Assembly: GCA_041917975.1 (NCBI GenBank)
Contig: JAYRWN010000077.1
Span: forward strand, 1-17,745
Direction of reading: 5' to 3'
DNA length: 17,745 nt
Source of the DNA: JAYRWN01 sp041917975
Lineage (GTDB): Bacteria; Bacteroidota; Bacteroidia; Chitinophagales; Saprospiraceae
The translations under genes were made by a program, and so were the position numbers. A model generated the notes under the pieces. The model had not been told where the DNA came from and made no database searches. It was given only the letters and a program-made list of their open reading frames with translations. Shown in pieces: positions 13,211-17,745 of the stretch; within the stretch, counting starts at the first letter, position 1, and each line of letters starts with the position of its first letter.

Positions 13211-14605
13211 ATGAACCAGTATTCACGCAGGCATTTTATTCGTTTATCTGCTCTTTCAGCTGCTTTTTTAGGCGTAAAACCCGGTCAGTTAATGTCAACG
13301 ACGGATGCCAGCGAATTGCTGGATCAGAAACTCTCAGCGCCCGCGGCAACCGGCTCAAGCGTTATGGGCTTGAAAAAAGCGCCCATCGGACAAGTGAAAG
13401 TAGGATTTATTGGTGTCGGCAGCAGGGGTTCTTTTCACACCACTCTCATTAATGCTTTATTGCCAAAAGCTAAAATAACGGCCATATGTGACATCCAGCT
13501 CGACCAGGCCCAAAAAGTGACTGATAAACTTAAAAAGTCTGGTCAGACTCCCCGGGTTTATGGTGGCAAAAGTGACTCCTGGAAAGAAATGATCAAACAA
13601 GACGATCTGGACCTCATCATTATAGCTACACCTTGGGAAGATCATGCTCCTATGGCCGTCGCAGCTATGCGGGCCGGAAAACATGTAGCCATAGAAGTAC
13701 CTGCCGCCGTTACCCTGCAAGAATGTTGGGACCTGGTTAATACGGCTGAGGAAACTCAGCTTAACTGCATGATGTTGGAAAATGTCTGTTATGGCGATGA
13801 AGAGTTGTGGATTCTGAATATGGTGCACGCCGGCGTATTCGGCACACTGACTTATGGCGAAGCCGCCTATATTCATGACTTAAAAGAAGCGTTGTTTAAA
13901 AAGGATTCTTATTATAATGATTGGCGCATCCGGCATAATCTGGCTTACGATGGTAACTTATATCCAACCCACGGATTAGGGCCAGTGGCCCAATATATGA
14001 ACATCGGCCGGGGAGACCGTTTTGATTATATGGTTTCCATGAGCAGCCCACAGGCGTCTATGACCGAGTATTCTCTTGAAGTAAATAGCGATAATGAGTT
14101 TTATAACCGCGCTGATTTTCAGCATGGTGACATGAATAATACCCTGATTAAAACGGCCCAGGGAAGAACCATTTTGGTACAACACGATGTGGTAACACCA
14201 CGAGTGTATTCTCGAAAAAATGTTTTAGCGGGAACCAAAGCTTTTCACGAAGGCTATCCCAGTCGCTTCTCCATGAAGGGGAAGGGTCATGACTGGGTAA
14301 CCGGTGAAGAATTGAAAAAAATACAGGAAAATTATAAACACCCTATTTGGAATCAACTGAAAGACGAAATAGCAAAAAATGGCGGCCATGGCGGGATGGA
14401 TTTTGTCATGATGTACCGGCTTATTGATTGTTTAAACCGTGGTGTCGCCTTAGACATGGACGTCTATGACGGTGCAGATTGGTCCGTGGTGACGGCACTA
14501 TCTCAGGTTTCCCTGGATTTAGGTAGTGTACCGGTACGCTTTCCTGATTTTACCCGTGGAAAATGGAAAGGCTTGCGTAAACTGGGCATCATGGAAGCCG
14601 TTTAG
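13211..14605 (+). CDS. Tat-exported Gfo/Idh/MocA-fold protein, GH109-type glycosidase
   Basis: This 464-residue protein has a Rossmann domain with the NAD loop GFIGVGSRG at 65-73 and a C-terminal alpha/beta domain. It is closest to GH109, the NAD-dependent alpha-N-acetylgalactosaminidases that cleave by oxidation, elimination and re-addition. Supporting stretches are LNCMMLENVCYGDEE at 184-198, YPTHGLGPVAQY at 251-262 (Tyr251 and His254 match the family's Tyr-x-x-His pair), GHGGMDF and the end PDFTRGKW. The start is the ATG at 13211, giving a twin-arginine signal (SRRHFIRLSALSAAF, 5-19); a TTG at 13184 is upstream. Tat export fits a protein that must fold around NAD first. The substrate is probably an amino-sugar glycoside, but specificity cannot be read here and it might instead be a related oxidoreductase. 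It stands alone, convergent with rsmG. Confidence 0.88.
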   Translation: MNQYSRRHFIRLSALSAAFLGVKPGQLMSTTDASELLDQKLSAPAATGSSVMGLKKAPIGQVKVGFIGVGSRGSFHTTLINALLPKAKITAICDIQLDQAQKVTDKLKKSGQTPRVYGGKSDSWKEMIKQDDLDLIIIATPWEDHAPMAVAAMRAGKHVAIEVPAAVTLQECWDLVNTAEETQLNCMMLENVCYGDEELWILNMVHAGVFGTLTYGEAAYIHDLKEALFKKDSYYNDWRIRHNLAYDGNLYPTHGLGPVAQYMNIGRGDRFDYMVSMSSPQASMTEYSLEVNSDNEFYNRADFQHGDMNNTLIKTAQGRTILVQHDVVTPRVYSRKNVLAGTKAFHEGYPSRFSMKGKGHDWVTGEELKKIQENYKHPIWNQLKDEIAKNGGHGGMDFVMMYRLIDCLNRGVALDMDVYDGADWSVVTALSQVSLDLGSVPVRFPDFTRGKWKGLRKLGIMEAV

Positions 14606-14616
14606 TGCCTTAAGAG

Positions 14617-15249
14617 TTATTTCTGCAGGTAAACCAAATATTTTTCGCGATAGTATTCTATTGGGAAAAAATTATAAACAGAGACCATTTCGTGGTACAT
14701 TTTTTTGGGTAGGTCACTAAGTCCTTGTTTCACTGCGCCTCCTTTTAATAATATCCAACCATTTGGGACGGCATTTTTTTCTTTTGCACTTAATAAATGC
14801 CTGGTCCATTGGATGATTTGTTTTGTTTCAGCTAATCCGCGAGCTATGACAAAATCTGCCTGCAAGCGCAAAGACTCCAAGCGTACCGGCAAGGTCTGCA
14901 CATTTGATAGTCCCAGGGCGCTGACCATGTCATCCACAGCCTTCATTTTTTTTTGAGTAGAATCACAGAGGTAAAACAAGCAATCCGGATTTAATATGGC
15001 CAAGGGCAACCCGGGCAAACCTCCACCACTGCCGGCGTCTATTATTATTGTCCCCGGCACCCATTCGATCCAGGCTTTTATCACTAAAGCGTGTAAGACA
15101 TGATGCCTAAAAAAATGGTCTATATCCGTACGAGAAACCAGATTGATTTTTGTGTTCCATGCTCTAAAAAACTCACCATACTTGGTCAGGCGATCTTGTT
15201 CAGGTTGATCTAGTGAAAAAAAAGCCGTTATTTCACTGATGGAATCCAT
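14617..15249 (-). CDS. rsmG: 16S rRNA (guanine527-N7)-methyltransferase
   Basis: RsmG (GidB) methylates G527 of 16S rRNA in the 530 loop using S-adenosylmethionine; loss in other bacteria gives low-level streptomycin resistance. The 210 residues are normal for the family. Motifs include WNTKINLVSRTDIDHFFRHH at 31-50, the SAM-binding DAGSGGGLPGLPLA at 71-84, CDSTQKKMKAVD and VIARGLA. The ATG at 15249 is clear. The gene stands alone rather than beside mnmG or parAB as in many bacteria. It is divergent from the FemAB-like gene with a 44 bp gap and ends 11 bp from the stop of the GH109-type gene. Confidence 0.95.
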   Translation of the reverse strand: MDSISEITAFFSLDQPEQDRLTKYGEFFRAWNTKINLVSRTDIDHFFRHHVLHALVIKAWIEWVPGTIIIDAGSGGGLPGLPLAILNPDCLFYLCDSTQKKMKAVDDMVSALGLSNVQTLPVRLESLRLQADFVIARGLAETKQIIQWTRHLLSAKEKNAVPNGWILLKGGAVKQGLSDLPKKMYHEMVSVYNFFPIEYYREKYLVYLQK

Positions 15250-15266
15250 TCATTTATTTTATTCAG

Positions 15267-15274
15267 CAAAGATA
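15267..15274 (-). promoter_or_regulatory. Candidate Bacteroidota -7 box upstream of rsmG
   Basis: TATCTTTG on the minus strand, a full match to TAnnTTTG, ends 17 nt before the rsmG ATG. A TTTG lies upstream but at 15 nt, shorter than the usual ~19-21 nt spacing. Confidence 0.4.
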
Positions 15275-15293
15275 TTTAGCCACGTTCAGCAAA

Positions 15294-16235
15294 ATGCACC
15301 AAGACCAGGATATTTATCGTCAGTTTTGCGCGGAGGAGACCGATGTCCCGATTTTCATGCAACCGTGGTGGTTGGATGTCGTCACCCAAGCAAGCGGGTG
15401 GGGTGTTTCCATCGCGCAGGATGCCCAAAGCAAAATCAAGGCCGCCTTGACCTATGGTATCTTTTCAAAGTATGGTGTAAAATACCTATCCAATCCGGTC
15501 CTGACGCCCTATTGCGGGCCATGGTTGACCCCAATCCGCACCGATCAATATTATGAAATCAATAGCTTTGAAAACCAGCAGATTTCGGAATTAATCGCAA
15601 ACCTTCCCTCAGCAGCATTAGTTATTCTGAAACTATTTCCCACGGCTATCAACGCTTTTCCATGGGTCTGGTCCGGGTATAAAACCGGCTTAAAACACAC
15701 CTACCACTTGGACTTGGCACCCAATTATGAGCAACAGTATAAGGACACGGTACATCAAGATATTCTGAGAGCATCTGCTCGTTTATCAGTGCAGACCAGT
15801 CAATCGCCGGAGGACTTATTCCGCCTAACGGAACAATTATTTCTTCATCAAAAAAAGAAAACTCCGTTTACCGAATCCCTTTTACACCAACTATGTGAGC
15901 AAATCCATAACCATCATGCCGGCGTATTGGCTTATGTCCGAGACGAAAAAAATCGTCTGGTGGCCGGAGCTCTCCTGGTATGGGATCATTCTACCGCGTA
16001 CTATTTGATTGGTGCCCGGGACCCCCAAAATGATCCTGGAGGCGCGATGAGTTATCTTTTACACCAATTGATTAAACATCTTCCTGCGCACCTTAAAATT
16101 TTTGATTTCGAGGGCAGCATGATCAAAGGCGTAGAACATTTTTTTAGATCCTTTGGAGGCCAAAGGGCCAACGTTCTCGAAGTGACAAAACCGTCCTCAC
16201 TTCTGGCCAAGATTTACATGGTATTAAAAGCGTAG
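15294..16235 (+). CDS. FemAB/GNAT-like acyl- or aminoacyltransferase
   Basis: This 313-residue protein looks like a two-lobed GNAT of the FemAB/Acetyltransf_6 type. The N-terminal lobe has FMQPWWLDVVTQASGWG at 21-37, similar to family members that begin with a Trp-rich turn. The C-terminal lobe has GVLAYVRDEKNRLVAGALLVWD, the strand AYYLIGARDP, a helix GGAMSYLLHQLIKH, and the conserved FDFEGSMIKGVEHFFRSFGG near 280. Relatives are annotated either as peptidoglycan-bridge (Fem) transferases or as GNATs acting on surface glycans; I cannot choose between them. No signal peptide or membrane span is seen, so it is cytoplasmic. It starts with ATG at 15294, 44 bp from rsmG, and is convergent with the GT2 gene (10 bp gap). 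The setting suggests envelope work. Confidence 0.78.
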   Translation: MHQDQDIYRQFCAEETDVPIFMQPWWLDVVTQASGWGVSIAQDAQSKIKAALTYGIFSKYGVKYLSNPVLTPYCGPWLTPIRTDQYYEINSFENQQISELIANLPSAALVILKLFPTAINAFPWVWSGYKTGLKHTYHLDLAPNYEQQYKDTVHQDILRASARLSVQTSQSPEDLFRLTEQLFLHQKKKTPFTESLLHQLCEQIHNHHAGVLAYVRDEKNRLVAGALLVWDHSTAYYLIGARDPQNDPGGAMSYLLHQLIKHLPAHLKIFDFEGSMIKGVEHFFRSFGGQRANVLEVTKPSSLLAKIYMVLKA

Positions 16236-16245
16236 TTTTTTAAGC

Positions 16246-17208
16246 TCACCATCGCCGACGATCACCCCAATAACTGAGGGGCAATACGACTAAATAAACC
16301 AAACTGATAAATATTTCTAGAAAGGGGCTTATGCACCAAAGATCAGATTGTTCGAATTTTATACTCCAGGGTCTTATAATCAACACCATCCACAAGAATT
16401 TAATAAATAGTATTCCTGAAGCCAGCAGTGGCCAACCAACGCACGCAAATAGCAGAACCGCTATCCACCAATACCACAGGAAAATGTGCCACACGCCTAA
16501 TCGCAAGTTGACCTGCCAGGGAAAACGGTAAGCCGTGGTGGTGTGCCGGGCTTTGCGGTTAATCCAAGCGGCCAACGAGGAAGGACCTTCCGAATAAACA
16601 AAAGCGCTTGGATTAATTTGCAACCCTACTGCCGACATATCTGCGGCTTGTACTAAAAAGTCATCGTCTCCGGAGGCCAGATCTTCATGCCATTGTACAT
16701 GATCAAAAACAGGACGTCGAACTAAAAGGTTTCGCCCCACGCCCCCATAAGCCCACCCGGTTTGTGCAGCGAGGAAATATTGCCAGGCTACCCACAATCC
16801 TTCATAACGGATCAAGGCATTTAACCACCCGGGATGCCTGAAATAAGGGCTGTAGCCCAGCACCACCTCATATTGGCCGATCATAGCTTTTTCAAGCATG
16901 TGGGCTATCCAGGTGTCGTCTGCCGGCAAACAATCCGCATCAGTCAGCAAAACCCACGGGCTTATTATGGTTTGTATGTATTTTTTTAATAAAAACTTTT
17001 TCCCCGGAGCGTGATCTTCCGAATTCATAATCACCCTTAATCGATTATCCTTTATTTTTTCCAGGAAGGGCAGACTATCATCCGTCGACTGGTCATCAAT
17101 AACCACAACCCGGAATGGGGAATAATTTTGTTTCAGCAGTGACGGTACAAGTTTTTTTAATCCCCCGGCATTATTTTTATTGCAGATTAACACACAGACT
17201 TCATCCAT
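16246..17208 (-). CDS. Membrane-associated family 2 glycosyltransferase
   Basis: This 320-residue GT-A enzyme probably transfers a sugar from a nucleotide donor to a lipid-linked or surface glycan on the cytoplasmic face of the membrane. The N-terminal fold begins VCVLICNKNNAGGLKKLVPSL; nucleotide contacts VVVIDDQSTDDS lie at 34-45, the metal-binding DAD at 90-92, YGGVGRN at 154-160, the acceptor-side GDDDFLV at 180-186 and NRKARHTTTAYRF at 217-229 (the QxxRW position). Two or three hydrophobic spans follow (about 236-275 and 290-310). This layout is frequent in Bacteroidota GT2 proteins. It faces away from the deacetylase-type gene (gap 59 bp) and ends 10 bp from the FemAB-like gene. Donor and acceptor are unknown. 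Confidence 0.9.
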   Translation of the reverse strand: MDEVCVLICNKNNAGGLKKLVPSLLKQNYSPFRVVVIDDQSTDDSLPFLEKIKDNRLRVIMNSEDHAPGKKFLLKKYIQTIISPWVLLTDADCLPADDTWIAHMLEKAMIGQYEVVLGYSPYFRHPGWLNALIRYEGLWVAWQYFLAAQTGWAYGGVGRNLLVRRPVFDHVQWHEDLASGDDDFLVQAADMSAVGLQINPSAFVYSEGPSSLAAWINRKARHTTTAYRFPWQVNLRLGVWHIFLWYWWIAVLLFACVGWPLLASGILFIKFLWMVLIIRPWSIKFEQSDLWCISPFLEIFISLVYLVVLPLSYWGDRRRW

Positions 17209-17240
17209 ATCTTCTTCTGGGCACGAAAGCCGTTCATGGT

Positions 17241-17248
17241 TATCTTTA
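17241..17248 (+). promoter_or_regulatory. Possible -7 box upstream of the deacetylase-type gene
   Basis: TATCTTTA, one mismatch from TAnnTTTG, ends 19 nt before the ATG at 17268. It is identical to the octamer before the GH109-type gene. Confidence 0.25.
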
Positions 17249-17267
17249 CCATATTATTATTATCCAA

Positions 17268-17745
17268 ATGATTATAGGAGTTATTTTCTTACCATCAGAG
17301 GTAAATAAAATAAAATATATTTTTCAGTTCATAAAAAATCATCCCTACTCACCAAAGGGTATTGAATTTATATATAATCCGACCACGCTGGAAACCTGTG
17401 ACCAAGTCATTTGGTATGGTCTTAAAGAAGAGGCGCCCCAGACATCGGGATATTGCATACCCCGCCAAAATTGTTTACTCAATCACCAACCCCACGAACC
17501 GCTACCCCCGCTGTATGCGAATCATTACGTTTGGGAAGGTAATACACTTTTTTCGGTTGAAACCACAATGACCAAAGAGCAACAGCCCTTTTTTGCTGAA
17601 AATATATTTGGTTTTGACTTGCTGGTAATGCTCTTTTTCCACCTGAGCAGACTGGAAGAATATCATGTGGGCTCTGCATATGACAGTCTAGGGCGAAGAC
17701 ATACTTCCAGTTATTTTCTCGTAAAAGCGGGACTGACCGAAACAC
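17268..17745 (+). CDS. N-terminal part of a DUF7033 / polysaccharide deacetylase family protein (3' end off the right edge)
   Basis: An open frame of 159 codons runs from the ATG at 17268 to the edge. The hallmark is FGFDLLVMLFFHLSRLEEY (114-132) followed by DSLGRRHTSSYFLVKAGL, which matches the conserved FD...LSRYEEY...D..GRF....S...K.G block found upstream of the catalytic domain in Bacteroidota polysaccharide deacetylase-like proteins (DUF7033). The first 110 residues (MIIGVIFLPSEVNK..., with FIYN and VIWYG) fit the same N-terminal domain. No signal peptide is evident. The deacetylase (NodB) domain, if present, is outside the window. The first usable in-frame start is this ATG; the ATG at 17237 is in another frame and stops at 17272. 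It is divergent from the GT2 gene. Confidence 0.75.
   Translation, partial: MIIGVIFLPSEVNKIKYIFQFIKNHPYSPKGIEFIYNPTTLETCDQVIWYGLKEEAPQTSGYCIPRQNCLLNHQPHEPLPPLYANHYVWEGNTLFSVETTMTKEQQPFFAENIFGFDLLVMLFFHLSRLEEYHVGSAYDSLGRRHTSSYFLVKAGLTET

Noticed and set aside
13457..13876. Minus-strand open frame of 139 codons
   Set aside because: It is antisense to the Rossmann domain of the GH109-type gene; its translation shows no family signature.
15239..15556. Plus-strand open frame of 105 codons overlapping the start of the FemAB-like gene
   Set aside because: It is a frame shadow: the overlapping frame gives a conserved GNAT-like protein and this one has no recognisable motif.
17479..17745. Minus-strand open frame at the right edge
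   Set aside because: The plus strand in the same region encodes the conserved LSRLEEY block of DUF7033, so the minus frame is antisense noise.
1..17745. CRISPR array, tRNA, insertion sequence, toxin-antitoxin or defence genes
   Set aside because: No regularly spaced repeats, cloverleaf, transposase motif or small paired genes were seen; all long frames are accounted for by recognisable chromosomal families.

Overview
This 17.7 kb window looks like ordinary chromosome from a member of the Bacteroidota. The signs are a DUF4294 protein, a mevalonate-pathway decarboxylase, two tandem Skp/OmpH genes, a long Bacteroidota-type LspA, a DUF7033-type deacetylase start, weak Shine-Dalgarno sites, and several start codons preceded by an octamer fitting TAnnTTTG, the -7 element known from Bacteroides. 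A Saprospiria- or Chitinophagia-like lineage is possible, but I infer that only loosely. I see no IS element, phage gene, tRNA, rRNA, CRISPR array or plasmid gene.

Layout: (1) 1-4989, minus strand, a tight run transcribed right to left: OmpA/PD40 outer-membrane protein, PAP2-like membrane protein, DapD (lysine/meso-DAP synthesis) and an M1-family lipoprotein aminopeptidase that runs off the left edge. (2) 5100-7236, plus strand, a coupled trio: DUF4294 protein, diphosphomevalonate decarboxylase and an exported rhodanese. (3) 7215-8078, an alkyltransferase-like DNA repair protein without the acceptor cysteine, and a divergent TrpF-like protein; their start codons abut in one ATGCAT palindrome. 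(4) 8079-9288, minus strand, rsmA followed by a YqeY-type gene. (5) 9361-11253, plus strand, pdxA then lspA, meeting a divergent peptide deformylase (11250-11735, minus). (6) 11738-12871, minus strand, two Skp-like periplasmic chaperones ending in a clear intrinsic terminator. (7) 12872-13210, the only gene-free stretch over 300 bp. (8) 13211-14605, a Tat-exported GH109-type oxidoreductase/glycosidase. (9) 14617-17745, rsmG, a FemAB/GNAT-like transferase, a membrane GT2 glycosyltransferase and the start of a polysaccharide deacetylase-type gene running off the right edge.

The common theme is the cell envelope: DAP supply, isoprenoid carrier precursors, OMP chaperones, lipoprotein processing, an OmpA anchor and, at the right end, surface glycan or peptide modification genes. 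Housekeeping RNA and translation genes are interspersed. Genes are packed tightly, with ends that overlap or abut.

I did not find a convincing new defence, mobile or signalling system. The best leads are divergent enzymes: the TrpF-like barrel without its catalytic Cys, the peptide deformylase with altered motifs I and II, the PAP2-like protein with a D-to-E change, the Cys-less alkyltransferase homologue that shares a start palindrome with the TrpF-like gene, and an exported rhodanese translationally coupled to mevalonate decarboxylase.
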